NCBI GenBank assembly: GCA_022495995.1 | Contig: JAFEMH010004914.1 | Span: 62,001-126,000, forward strand | Direction: 5' to 3' | Length of the DNA: 64,000 bases | From: Adenophora triphylla var. japonica | Taxonomy: Eukaryota; Streptophyta; Magnoliopsida; Asterales; Campanulaceae | Shown: positions 47,540 through 58,078 of the stretch, piece after piece | How positions within the stretch are numbered: position 1 is the stretch's first letter | Layout: every line of letters begins with the position of its first letter | Made by a program: the position numbers and the translations under genes | The notes under the pieces: model-generated | What the model was told of the DNA's origin: nothing | The model's input: the letters and a program-made list of their open reading frames with translations, nothing else | Databases searched by the model: none

Positions 47540-48080
47540 TACACAATAGCCAAGACCAAGGATCTTCCTTGGCCTGATGGCTCACCAACAGCCAAGACCA
47601 AGGGTCCACCTTGGCCTAATGGCTTAACAATGGCCAAGACCAAGGATCCTCCTTGGCCTGATGGCTTAACACAGCCAAGACCAAGGGACCACCTTGGCCT
47701 GATGGCGTACTCAACTGCCAAGACCAAGGATTTTCCTTGACCTGATGGCTTAACACAGCCAAGACCAAGGGACCACCTTGGCCTGATGGCTTACAACACA
47801 TCCTATCAAGGGTCCACCTTGACTCAGGATACCAAGCAGCCAAGACCAAGGAACCTCCTTGGCCTGATGGCTTACAACACTTCCAGTCAAGGGTCCACCT
47901 TGACTTAGGAGACTAACAGCCAAGACCGAGGACTTTCCTCGGCCTAATGGCTTGATAAACCTCCTACCATGAATCTACTCTGATTCAGGATTACAACATT
48001 CAAAGCCGAGGAAAACTTCCTCAGCCCAAATGAAGTACGAGTATAGCTACAGCCGAGGAATCTTTCCTCGGCCTAACCAC
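47540..48080. repeat. ~42-bp hairpin-forming tandem repeat
   Basis: GCCAAGACCAAGG starts at 47549, 47591, 47633, 47674, 47717 and 47758 (period 41-43), then about every 80 bp to 47921, with GCCGAGG variants to 48080. Each unit is itself an inverted repeat (CCAAGG...CCTTGG). It lies just downstream of pol. Confidence 0.85.
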
Positions 48081-48267
48081 TTGCTCCACAAGGAACCTTC
48101 CTCGAATCCCACCTTCCTAAGGCTAATGCTTGCAGAGCATACCAAAATCTAACCAAGTTAGGGAAATAACACGAATCATGACAAAGGTTTTTTCATTGAT
48201 ATTCAAAATGGAATTACAGATCCTATTGTCTATTACAAAAAGCAGAAAAGGAAAAACTATCCTAAGA

Positions 48268-51200
48268 CTACTGAGCATCATCGAAAGGCTCTTCAAGCCA
48301 GCTGGTAGTAATGGAGCCAGGAGGAGGAAGGGTCGTTTGATGAGCATTAGTTTCCTCGGCCCTTCCCCCTACCTCGACTTCCATGGCCTCAGGCTCTTCC
48401 TCGTCTTGGATCGCCTCCACCAAGTCTTTGATGTTGCCGGGGATAACAGGGGCTGGCCTCCACACTTCCCTGCATGCTTGAGCATCCTTGGCCGCTATCA
48501 ATTCCAAGTTGCTTGCAGAGAAGGGAACCAAATGATGGAGAGCCCTAACTTCCTCATTTGTATTGATCCGGCATATCGGCGTGGCTATCTTGTTGATGTC
48601 TAGGCCGGTGGAGGGATCAGCCAATATACTCCTTGCAAGATGGAGATACCCATCTTCAAACATGGTGGCCGTACGATCATCCACGGCGTCTGGAAGGCCG
48701 AGCTAGACACCACGGCATCCTTGAACGCCGGGCTCTCCTTGAAGCGCGCCACGGCCTCATCCTCCCTAGCTGGGAGGGTAGCTTCCAATCCCCGGCATTT
48801 GGCTTCAGCCTCATCGGCCTTGGTCTGAAGCTCGGCCTTATCAGCCTTTGCCTGGGCAAGCTCTTCATTTTTGAGCCGGAGATGTTCCTCGGCTTTTGCC
48901 TTTTCGTCCTCGGCCCTTTTTACCTCGGCCTCAACCTTGGCCCTGGCCACCGCGAGCTCAGCCTCCTTGGCTTTTAAAAGCTTAGCCAAGGAAGACTTGT
49001 CTTTTTCGCTCTTGGCTTGAGCTGCCTTGGCCTCATTCAGACGCCTTGTCTTCTTCTTGGCTAGAACGTTCTCGTACGCCGTGACAGAAGCCAACTGAAA
49101 GATAAATCATTATTAGAAAGGCAAAATCAATATCAAAGACAATACCCCAGAAAGGGATTAACATTTACATAGGCGATCAAGAGTCCCTTATGGCAGAGCA
49201 CGGTGTCCTCGTTAGGAGCCTCTTTACAAAGGGTCTCATAAGCATCCTCGTCCATAGCCCTCTGAATGGGAGCACGGCCCAATCTTACCAAGGGTCCCTC
49301 CCTTGCCAGCAGAGGAAGTCCCCTGAGACGGGGAACGTGGAGGGACATGCTCTTGGCCAGCTCGTCGGCCTCTTCGACGATCTTGGACGGATTGAACGGT
49401 CGGGGAGGGGAGCATCAACATTAGGGGCCGCACTGACGCTTGCCCGTTTGGCTGCCGGCTCCTCGGCGCTAGCAGTTGGAGTCCTTTTGGAGCCAGATTT
49501 CCTTTGAACAAGGCTGGTTTCCTCGGCCACTACTTCCTCGGCCTCAGTAGAAGGGTTAGGCATATCACCAACCATGGGCTCAGCCCGTTCCTCGGATGCT
49601 GCATCCTCGGCATTAACGTCCTCGTGCAGTTTGAGGGGAAGAGGTTTGTCACCTTGGACACCAAGGACCAAATTACGAGCATTGGCCTCATCCTTCCTTT
49701 CCATCAGAGCAGATTTCTTGCTCAGCTTTCTCTTTCGCCTGATCAGCTCCTGGGGACTTAGTCTCTCCATTTCAAGGGCTGCTTCTTCCTCGGCGGTTAA
49801 ATCTGTAAAGACAAGGAAGAAATGGTCAAGTACGAGCAAGAAAATTCAAGGTCAAGTACGAGCAAAATAATCTGACGCAAAAATTACAAGTGTCCAAGAT
49901 AAAAGTTTACGTCCAACAATGTTAGGTGCTCCAATACATTGATCACGGGGACGCTCATCATGGCACCTAATACAATCCTCGTGAAATACGAAGCCTGGAT
50001 GTACCGTCCAATCATTGAAGCGACGTCCTCTTTTAACATTGACGAGGGGAGCTACCCCGTCCTCGTTCCCCGGCATCAATCCTGCCTGGATATAGAAATG
50101 ATCCGAGGATTCAACTTGCTTCCAATCCAGGACCCCTACCCTGGCAAACTCTTCCAGGCAGCTTGATCAAATCTTTGGTCCACCCGTATTGTTGGACGGC
50201 AAAGGAAGATGTTGGATCATCACAAGGAGGCTGGAACTCCCAACCTTGGCGGCTCTCAACTCGGATAACGTGGTTCTCCCGGCTGGAACTTTCTTTGGAC
50301 ATGGGAAGAAGCAACTTGGGTTTCCTATTGGCACTCCTAATAACTACAAGCCATTGTTCCTTGATAACTTGGACAATGTAGAAGTGACGGAAGGCTCCCG
50401 TGGTCGGCTCATAGCCTAAACTACGGCGAGAGGATGATGAAGCTAACCAGAACCCTAGTACCATTGGCTCCTAGCATGGCCGGCACTGCCTTTACATCAT
50501 CCAAAAATTCACAAATGAAGGGGTCTAGGGGAAGACGGAGTCCCTGTTGAAACTGTTTGAAATAAAAGTGGACATAGTCTTGGTTATAGTAGAAGGCCGT
50601 CTCTTCTTTCTCCGTCTTCGGCTCGATCTTGCCCATATAAGTTAATTTATACTCAGCGCGGTTCACTTTGTACTTGGTGTGCAGCCTCTCAATCATGGGA
50701 TCCCCAGGCTTTGGTGCCTTCTCGATTTGCTTTCCTCGGCTACCTGCTCCTCGGCCTCCTCTTCTTCGGACAAGGCGGGCATCAGCTTGCGCACCTTCAA
50801 CGAAGGCGTTAACTATCTGAGTAGACGAGGAGGGCTCTCCTTCTCTTCCCGTCATATCTGCATAAAGACGAGGAGACAAAATTATTTACCTCGTCAATGG
50901 CTGATTAAATGACGGGGAAGGAAGATTCCCCTCCTCGTCATTCCATAAGGCCGAGGAAGGAAGATTTCCTTCCTCGTCATTTCATAAGGCCGAGGAGGGG
51001 GCCGTACCTCTCGACAGCTCACGCATTTCGCGATTGGAGGCCGGGTAGAACGGTTCGATGTGCTCCACCATCTCGGCCCTATCCCCAAACACTATAATAT
51101 TTGGTGACCGGAATCAATCCTATCTATCCTTGTGGAATCAGGGTATTGGATGAATAAACGAGAGCGACCATAACCCCTCAACTGCTTGCTTATATCATCC

Positions 51201-51304
51201 AAGTTCAGCATCAACCATGGACCCCTTTCTCGTCGATAAACCCTCAGATTGCCCGTATGATATCCATAACGGAATCGGGGGGAATGGTCCCAAGAACGAG
51301 CCAT
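48268..51304 (-). CDS. Tat antisense accessory gene, spliced, coiled coil
   Basis: Minus-strand gene with several frames joined by likely introns. From the 5' side: MARSWDHSPRFRYGYHTGN exon (51304-51092); an exon from about 50864 (acceptor TTTATGCAG) with YVHFYFKQFQQGLRLPLDPF and PAMLGANGTRVLVSFIIL; RFNDWTVHPGFVFHEDC (50030-49905); an intron (about 49905-49817, GAC|GTAAAC...TTTACAG|AT) that restores the frame; a basic then acidic exon (49816-49285); a long Ala/Glu/Lys coiled coil (49094-48780); and a C-terminal part ending at 48268. The N-terminal domain resembles PF04195 (plant gypsy-type transposase), from memory. A few frame breaks remain, so it may not be intact. Function unknown; nuclear or particle association is a guess. 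Confidence 0.65.
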
Positions 51305-51704
51305 TTCTAAGGGGAATCAAAGATTAAAGGGGAAGTTCATTCAATATTCGAAGAAGTTTAACAAAATACAAAGAAAATCAAAAATTTGAAATTTTGAGAG
51401 TTTGAAACAAAAATTCGTGAAGAAAAGATTGAATCTTCAATAATGGCGGTTCATGTTCTTGATTCACATATGATTTCTCCTAACAACCCTAGAAGACGCT
51501 AAAGCAGGAAGGGAGTTCATGAGAAGGGAAGAAAATCATACCTGAGTTTGCAAGAAAGAACGAAATCAATGCAGAAAACAACTTCGCCGGAAAGATGAAG
51601 CTTCGCGGAGCGAGTTCAAAGATCGCTGATGTTTTCGCCGATGAATTCTTGCCAAATACTTTCAAATGCTTGAGGTTTGTAAAGAGTAAAATGAAGAGGG
51701 TTTT

Positions 51705-51714
51705 AGTTTTTATA
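51705..51714 (-). promoter_or_regulatory. Possible TATA box of the antisense gene
   Basis: The minus strand reads GGTATAAAAACT, about 400 bp upstream of the first ATG of the antisense gene and outside the LTR. It would give that gene its own promoter. Confidence 0.45.
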
Positions 51715-51930
51715 CCTCCCCAAATCGGGTCGACCCATGGGTAAAGCATAAATTCGGGTGAGGCGCCCCAAGAATTAAATGCTAATTACAGTTATCAAGG
51801 CGTGACGAGACTGGGGGGCCCCAGGTCATCATCAGAATAGCAACCGTCAGTTACCAACCAAGGACACGCGTCAAACCTGTTCGTATTCCATGTGCCGATG
51901 CCGGTGACTTTCTACTCGTCCTAAGCCAAG

Positions 51931-51948
51931 CTAGAAAGTCGGGGCCAC
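51931..51948 (+). promoter_or_regulatory. Weak polypurine tract before the 3' LTR
   Basis: AGAAAGTCGGGGCC lies directly before the LTR. It is purine-rich but interrupted by T and C. Confidence 0.45.
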
Positions 51949-52704
51949 CGAACGGTATAAACCGAGCTACGAACATGGGCTTGCCCGAACTTGGGCCCGA
52001 CTATATCAAGTGAGTGGATATTGTCTAATTATGAAGTATTAGGGCCGAGTAAGATCTTCCTCGTATGCCAAGGAACATTTATCTCGGCCTTATGTCATCA
52101 TTCTTGGGCCGTCATGTCGGAGTTACCGAGGAGAGAAAAGTTATTTGCTCGACATATATCCAAGTGACGAGGAAAGAAAATCATTCTCCCCGGCATGTAT
52201 CCGTGTCAGCCATTTACCAAATGACGAGGAAGCAAAATCACTTTCCTCGGCCTATCTGCCAAAGGCCGAGGAAAATCATTTGCCTTCCTCGGCGTTCCGG
52301 CTAGCAGTTACAATCCTTATTCAACAAGGATTATACAGCCTTGATCCAATCAGGATTATACTTATCAACATCAATTCAAGTCAAACAATGACTCCTAAAC
52401 AGATATAATTCTTTGGGGATTATATCTTATCTCTTTACAAGTTCATTCCAACATGGATTCTATCAATCCATTCCTATAAATACAAGCCCCATGGCTCATT
52501 ATTAGGTACGTTACTTTTTACATTGGAGAAACTCTGTCAATTTGATTTCTCTAATATCAACCGTGAACTTACTCTCACGCCGGAGGGCCTTTAGCCGGAT
52601 TCGCCCCGGCTTAGTTTACGTGTTTTCTATTATTTTCAGGCCTTGCGATCGCCGGAGCATTCAACGCTTGGATTTGGGCTGTTTTGACGATTTTGGCATC
52701 ATCA
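51949..52704 (+). repeat. 3' LTR of the Tat element
   Basis: Starts CGAACGG (the T of TG mutated to C) and ends GGCATCATCA. About half of its few differences from the 5' LTR are G-to-A at CG or CNG-type sites, as expected from deamination of methylated cytosine on the other strand. Confidence 0.95.
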
Positions 52705-53359
52705 ATTATATTATATTTCTAACAAATAAAACAATACTTTGATAATATATTTATCATGAAGTTGAAATGAAAATTTAACTTGAAAGGTAGGTAGTGATCT
52801 TTGAAATGAAATGAAGATTTAAAAAAAAGTTAATGGAATATTGGAGAGAAGGTCAAACTGTACTTTTTTAAAAAGAAGCAAATTTTTACTTGAAAAATAA
52901 GCCAACACGGTCTTTAAAAATCAATGAACAGAATTTTATGTTTGAACACATACAACAAGAAAAAACATTCACTGAGCAGTGGCGGTTCTATGGGCCACTG
53001 ACTTTCTCTCTCTTTTATTGAAAATTAGTTTTGTGGGTTATAACTTTGGTTAGTGTAAAAGGAAAAAAAAGTAGTGCGTATAGAAAATCTCTTTCCTGCA
53101 CCCTCCTTCCTAGGCTCCTAGGCTTTTGACGCGGTTTCTGACGCGGGTCTCACGGGTACGGTTTCACGGGTCGTTACGGATACAGTTTCACGGGTTGAAA
53201 CCGCCGGGTCACGGGTTTTGAGAAGGAGGAACCGGAATCGAACCGCCAATTGTACGGGTGCAGATCCAACTGTTCCACGGGTCATAACGGGTACGGTTCT
53301 GACGGGTCAAATCCGAATACGCTTTCACGTGTTCAAAAGGGTACGGGTCGCCATGTCTA
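52705..53359. other. Right end of the outer transposon
   Basis: AT-rich to about 53120, then a GC-rich subterminal zone with many CACGGGT/GGTACGGGT repeats up to the TIR (CCATGTCTA). The left end has the same repeats at 29680-29790. No coding sequence recognised. Confidence 0.6.
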
Positions 53360-53406
53360 GAGAGGAGAGGAGAGGAGAGGAGAGCCAGTTTGATAGTCAT
53401 ATAAAA

Positions 53407-53630
53407 ATGGCGTTTGAATGTATTTATTTCCTTGCAATGGCAATTTCTCTCATGTCTCTTACATTCACAACAGCCAGCAACATAATTTACCCTCATAAAT
53501 ACAAATATATTTACCAATTTGGAGATTCCATCTCCGTCCGATTGTGTAGCTGCCAATTTACCCCACGGTCAGAGCATTGGCGGACCTACAGGACGCTATT
53601 CCGAAGGCCTTCTTATCATTGATTTTATCG
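53407..53630 (+). pseudogene. GDSL esterase/lipase first exon, damaged
   Basis: ATG, a hydrophobic signal-peptide-like N-terminus (24 residues ending TTAS), then YIYQFGDSIS with the GDS nucleophile block. The frame then shifts and continues LPHGQSIGGPTGRYSEG and LIIDFI up to a GTAACT splice donor at 53631. In intact plant GDSL enzymes about ten residues (DTGN block) lie between FGDSIS and the PHG/PYG motif; these are missing here and the frame is off. No later exons (blocks III and V) are seen in the window, so this is a relic or a 5' fragment. The family are secreted ester hydrolases. Confidence 0.75.
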
Positions 53631-53938
53631 GTAACTTCACTTTCATTCCCGTTGCGTATCCATTGCTTTTGTTTGCTACTTTTAACTCTAGAATTTCTGA
53701 TGCCTTTCAATTAATTTTACTGCCACAAAATTAATAATTTTATAAAAATGAGTCAAATTTATAATATAATACTTCCTCCGTCTCACATGATAGAGGAGAG
53801 TCAGGAGACTACCCAAATTGATAAAGTTTTTACACTAATCCTCCCTTCGTTCTCGTTCTCTTTAATACTTTAATTTAATAATTATAACACCAATCAACTT
53901 ATTATTATTTCCACTCATTCTCACTTCTATTTTATTTC

Positions 53939-54753
53939 GACAAAAACTCATGTGAGAACATGAAAACCCGTCTCATCCATGAGACGGGTCGGATCCTGAC
54001 CCATCACCCGCCCAACAAAGCCAACCCGCGCCTCCGCCCAAGCTTTTTGCATATGGGCGGTCGCCCAAGCTGGAATGGGCGGTCGCCTGCTGAATCAGCC
54101 CACATTTTTGCCTTGGCCCAATCCTTCAGCCAACATAAAGTAATAGTTTGTATACATTAAAGTAATAGTTTGTATACATTAAAGTAATAGTTGGTATACA
54201 TTAAAGTAATACATATATACAGAAAAGTAATAATGTTTTTTCCTATGTTTTTTTCGTTTGGCAAAAGTAATACTTAAAGTAATAGTTTGTATACATTAAA
54301 GTAATACATATATACAGAAAAGTAATAATGTTTTTTCCTATGTTTTCTTCGTTTGGCAAAAGTAATACTTATTATAGAAATATGTTACAATTTCATCTAT
54401 CAAAGTGTTACATTTACTTGTATAAACTATTACATTCATATATATAAGTTATTACATTTCAAAAATAATACATATAGTTTGTATTACATTTGAAAAAAAT
54501 GGGTAAAAACGAGCTTTTATTTTTTTAAAACAGGTATTACGTTTACTTATGACCAATGTTACTTTATATGTATACAGTCATTACATTAAGAGATGGTAAC
54601 TATTACTTTTGCTACTGAAAAAAAATAATATAAAAAAAAAAAAAAAATTGGCCTATAAAAGGCTGCCACGTGACGGGTCATGCCCCATGGGTCATGGGTC
54701 GACCCGTCTCATGCATGAGACGGATCATGACCCGTCTCACAGGAGACCGCCTC
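53939..54753. mobile_element. Mutator-type MITE with 9-bp target duplication
   Basis: TTTTATTTC flanks both sides (53930-53938, 54754-54762). The ends are partly inverted: GACAAAAACTCATGTGAGA on the left and GAGGCGGTCTCCTGTGAGAC on the right, each followed by the palindrome CCCGTCTCATGCATGAGACG or a variant. 815 bp. The interior holds the AAAGTAATAGTTTG repeat array. Confidence 0.65.
54135..54370. repeat. AAAGTAATA(G/C)-type tandem repeat
   Basis: Units of about 22-24 bp (TTAAAGTAATAGTTTGTATACA) repeated four times, then a ~100-bp block containing the TTTTTTCCTATGTTTT motif repeated twice (54235, 54330). Confidence 0.8.
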
Positions 54754-54868
54754 TTTTATTTCTCATATTCACAAATACCCCCCATCCCCACTAATTCTCT
54801 CTCCTACTTTTCATTAATTCTTGTGTCCAATTTTTTTATATTCACTCACGTAAAACGAAGAGAGTAGT

Positions 54869-55085
54869 TTTTTCTTAAAATTAAAGGGTCAAAATTGTAA
54901 AAATAAAATAAAACTAAATTGAATTTTTTTTAGCAATAAAATTCTTAATCTATTAAAAAATTGAAAAATTGATACTCAAATTGTTTTAAAATATATTTGG
55001 TGGTGTTTGAAACCTTCTTCCAGTATCTTATGGATGGGTAGATATGTCGGTTGAGCTACTCTTTGGCGTAAAATTATTGTTTTAA
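54869..55085. other. AT-rich spacer with target-site repeat
   Basis: No gene. Ends with GTCGGTTGAGCTACTCTTTG (55046), which recurs at 58552 after the MULE. Confidence 0.6.
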
Positions 55086-56459
55086 GGGTTAATTATCATT
55101 TAGGGCCTGAAGTCATATGACAGTCTTAGTGGAGGGAGCTGGATATGTTTTAATGTCAGTTTAGGGCCTGTCATTGGAAAAGTTAGTCAGTTAAGGGATT
55201 TTTGACGGAATTCGTTGAAAAACTTGTTAAAGTCTCATGTGCCTCGCACATGCTTAACAGATTGGTCCAAACTGAAGTTAAATTTCACATTCAAGAGAGT
55301 TAAATGTAATTTCATAAAATAAAAGGACTGGAAATAATTTTTTTTTTTAAAAAATATTAAATAATAACACCTCCACCCTCCCACCTACCCCAAACCCTTC
55401 ATCTTCAACCTTGTCTTCCCAAGATCATCCCACCAGACCCACCTCCACCCTCCATCACCGCCTCCATTCTCCGGCGATTCCTCCCACCTCTTTTCTGGTG
55501 ACATCCGACCTCTCTCCCTTTCTACACTGAAATCAATCGTACAAGTTCTTCATAGCCCGTCTCTCTCATCAATACCTCGTCTCATTCCGATCTCCAAACT
55601 CTCTCTCCGTGGTGACTATTCATATTCTGAAAAACATCTCTAGATTTCGAAAATCTTACTGGGTTGTTAAAACATCTATTTTCTGGGTAAAATTGTAGAT
55701 TTGAAAAATGCAAACATTTTGCAGATTAGAATAAAACGAGAATGATCCTCTATGGTGGTTAAATATGTCAGATAAATGTGTTGCAGATTTCAAATTTGTA
55801 AATTTTAAAGAACAAAAGGATTTTGCCTTTTTTGGGATATAGGTTTAATTTATTAATATTGGTATTGTTCTTGATATGGTGGTGATTCTGGTAGCGTTGT
55901 ATTTGTAAAGGGGGTTTTGAATTGGAGTTTTTAGGTAGGGGAGAAAGGGAGATTGCTGGGTTTTAAATTGGTGGAAATTATTGGTGGTGGAGAGGTGGTC
56001 GCACTGTTGCAGGCTTGAGAGGTTTGTGGTGGTACTGGTTTCATGGTTTGTGGTGGCGGTGGTTGTAGTTTGAGAGGGATGGTGACTGTGGTGGTGGATT
56101 GGGAAGAGGGATGGTGGCTAGTTGTTGGATTTGAGAGACGAGGTATGTAGTATTATTTTTTGGTTATTCATTTTCGAAAGTAATATTTATTTTTGAAATT
56201 AGGAATATAATTTTTTTATACAATACATTTTTTAAAGAATTTATTTGAGATAGAAAAAATAATATTTCTATTTAGTTTTCTTTATTAATAAATAATTTTT
56301 GTATTACTATTATTTTGTAATTTAAAGTAAGACGAAATACAAACAAACTTTTTACTTTGGTTTTGGACTTTGGTTTTTGACTGTGTAATTTGAACTCGCT
56401 ACACGAGTTCAATTTTTTTTTTTAATAGTATAAATATTAAAATAAAATTGAGCAAATTT

Positions 56460-56525
56460 AAAATCGCTACACCGTGTAGCGATTTTAACCGGAAAAATTA
56501 TAAAATCGCTACACCGTGTAGCGAG
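56460..56525. repeat. Twin palindromes AAATCGCTACACCGTGTAGC
   Basis: AAATCGCTACAC-C-GTGTAGCGATTT is a near-perfect inverted repeat at 56460-56486. A second copy is at 56502-56525, and a related ACTCGCTACACGAGT palindrome is at 56394-56410. Confidence 0.85.
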
Positions 56526-56954
56526 TTCCAAAAAGTTGTTCATTTTGGCAAATAGTTTCAAATGTGGGTTGTTTTGGGATTTAAGTTTTTAAAATTGAAT
56601 TATTTGAGAAAAAAATCTTTCATTATGTGTAGTTGGTATATTTTTAAAATAAATTCCATTACATAAAAAATTATTAACTTATAAAATTATGTTTTTTTAT
56701 TAAAAGAATTATAACTTATATTTTTTTATAAAAGATGAAAAAAAAAATTATAAAAATATAAATTTATAATATTTTTTATAATTTTTTATTCATTTTGTTT
56801 TAAAATGTGATTATTTTATGAGTTGGTCTTATAAAAAACTAGTTTTTTCTTAAGATAAGGAAAAACGTGTTTTCAAAATAAACGGTGACAATTTTGTAAT
56901 TACTGGCAACCATGTTCAAAATAAACGGTGGCATTTTCGTAATTAATGGTTCCC

Positions 56955-57612
56955 CCGTTTATGCCAGTTCCTGTTTAACAAACTGCCAGTGTGATAAAGT
57001 GCCAGTGCATATGTAACAAAGTGCCAGCGAAAAAAGTGCCAGTACCAGTTTAACAAAGTGCCAGTGTAAACTGGTACTGGCACTTTGTTAAATTGAAACT
57101 GGCACTTTTTACACGGGCACTTTTAAATACATAAACTGGCACTCTTCACACTGGCACTCTGTTACACTAACACTGGCACTTTGTTACACTAATATTTTTG
57201 CTGGCTCTCAAAAATACAAGCACTGGCATTCAAAAATACATGGACTGGCATTTGAAAACACATTTACTGGCACTCAAAAATGCATATACTGGCACTCAAA
57301 AACACTGATAATTTTTTTGCTGATATTCAAAAAAACATGAACTGGCATTCAAAAAAACATGGACTGGCATTCAAAATTACAAGAACTGGCATTCAAAAAA
57401 TACATTGACACTCTGTTACACACTTACTGGCACTCTATTATACACTAACTGGCACTCAATTATACACTAACGGGCACTTGATTATACACTAACGGGCACT
57501 TGATTATACACTAACGGGCACTCAATTATACACCAACGGGCACTTGATTATACACTAACGGGCACTCTATTATACACTAACGGGCACTTCATTAATCACC
57601 AACTGGCACCAT
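56955..57612. repeat. TGGCACT minisatellite
   Basis: More than 25 (A/T)GGCAC or its complement GTGCC, first as complement (56970-57070) and then direct. From 57465 to 57590 it becomes a regular 22-bp unit (ACGGGCACTTGATTATACACTA, split: ACGGGCACTTGATTAT + ACACTA). Confidence 0.85.
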
Positions 57613-57790
57613 TATGAAATCACTGGAAGACAATTTTCTTCCGCAAAATTGTCTTCTTCAGGTACGTTTACCCTCAATCGCATTCGCAATCAATCGTAAA
57701 ACCTAGTTCGTGTTTCAATCGCCTTCCTCTGTGTATGTCCCAATTTAGTTGAGATCGGTGATGGGTTTAGGGACGATGGATGGTTGGTCA

Positions 57791-58078
57791 TTGATTGGAA
57801 TTGGTGGGCGTTGATTGGAATTGGGTGAAGATTTGGTTGGTGAAGAAGGCCGCCGGTGGTGAAGGTTAGGTTAGGGAGGAGATTGGCCGGAGGGAGAGGC
57901 TAGGTTGTTGTTGAGGAAGCTCGGCAATGGATCGTTGATTGGAATTGGTGGGCGTTGATTGGAATTGGGTGAAGATTTGGTTGGTGAAGAAGGCCGCCGG
58001 TGGAGAAGGTTAGGTTAGGGAGGAGATTGGCCGGAGGGAGAGGCTAGGTTGTTGTTGAGGAAGCTCGGCAATGGAGAA
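57791..58078. repeat. 144-bp tandem duplication
   Basis: TTGATTGGAATTGGTGGGCG starts at 57791 and 57935. The two units are almost identical over GAAGATTTGGTTGGTGAAGA and the GGCCGGAGGGAGAGGCTAGG block. Confidence 0.9.

Larger units (their letters stand above)
39981..52704 (+). mobile_element. Ty3/gypsy retrotransposon, Tat lineage, full length
   Basis: 12,724 bp with 755- and 756-bp LTRs, a primer binding site, gag, protease, reverse transcriptase, two RNase H domains and integrase on the plus strand, then about 4.6 kb before the 3' LTR holding a 42-bp repeat array and an antisense spliced gene. A second RNase H and extra antisense genes between integrase and 3' LTR are established features of the Tat clade. 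The LTRs differ at about 11-13 positions, all visible ones in the first 330 bp. All pol domains are broken by frameshifts or stops except the last integrase frame. Confidence 0.9.
29662..53359 (-). mobile_element. Large nested TIR DNA transposon (outer element)
   Basis: The left end reads CAGACATGGCC and the right end, read inward, TAGACATGGCG. Both are followed by ACGGGTACGGGT-rich subterminal repeats. GAGAGGAG flanks both sides (29654-29661, 53360-53367), and the identity extends to TAGAGAGGAG if the TIR starts later. An 8-bp duplication with C/TAG ends suggests hAT; a 9-bp duplication would suggest Mutator. Coding remnants inside are minus-strand, including a Mutator-type transposase piece at 35912-36848. 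Subtracting the Tat element and two Helitrons leaves about 5 kb, a normal size for one autonomous element. The later insertions are 31570-35482, 36986-39074 and 39981-52704. Confidence 0.7.
53769..54868. mobile_element. Stowaway-like relic split by a nested MITE
   Basis: Left end TTCCTCCGTCTCACATGATA near 53771 and right end ACGAAGAGAGTAG near 54856 look like worn Stowaway ends with pyrimidine-rich interiors, separated by the insertion at 53939-54753. Confidence 0.45.

Noticed and set aside
47353..47849. Minus- and plus-strand ORFs over the 42-bp repeats
   Set aside because: Repeat-encoded frames; they arise because the unit is close to a multiple of three.
47540..48080. CRISPR-like spaced repeat array
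   Set aside because: Plant nuclear context, units are diverged and directly adjacent with no unique spacers, and no cas genes.
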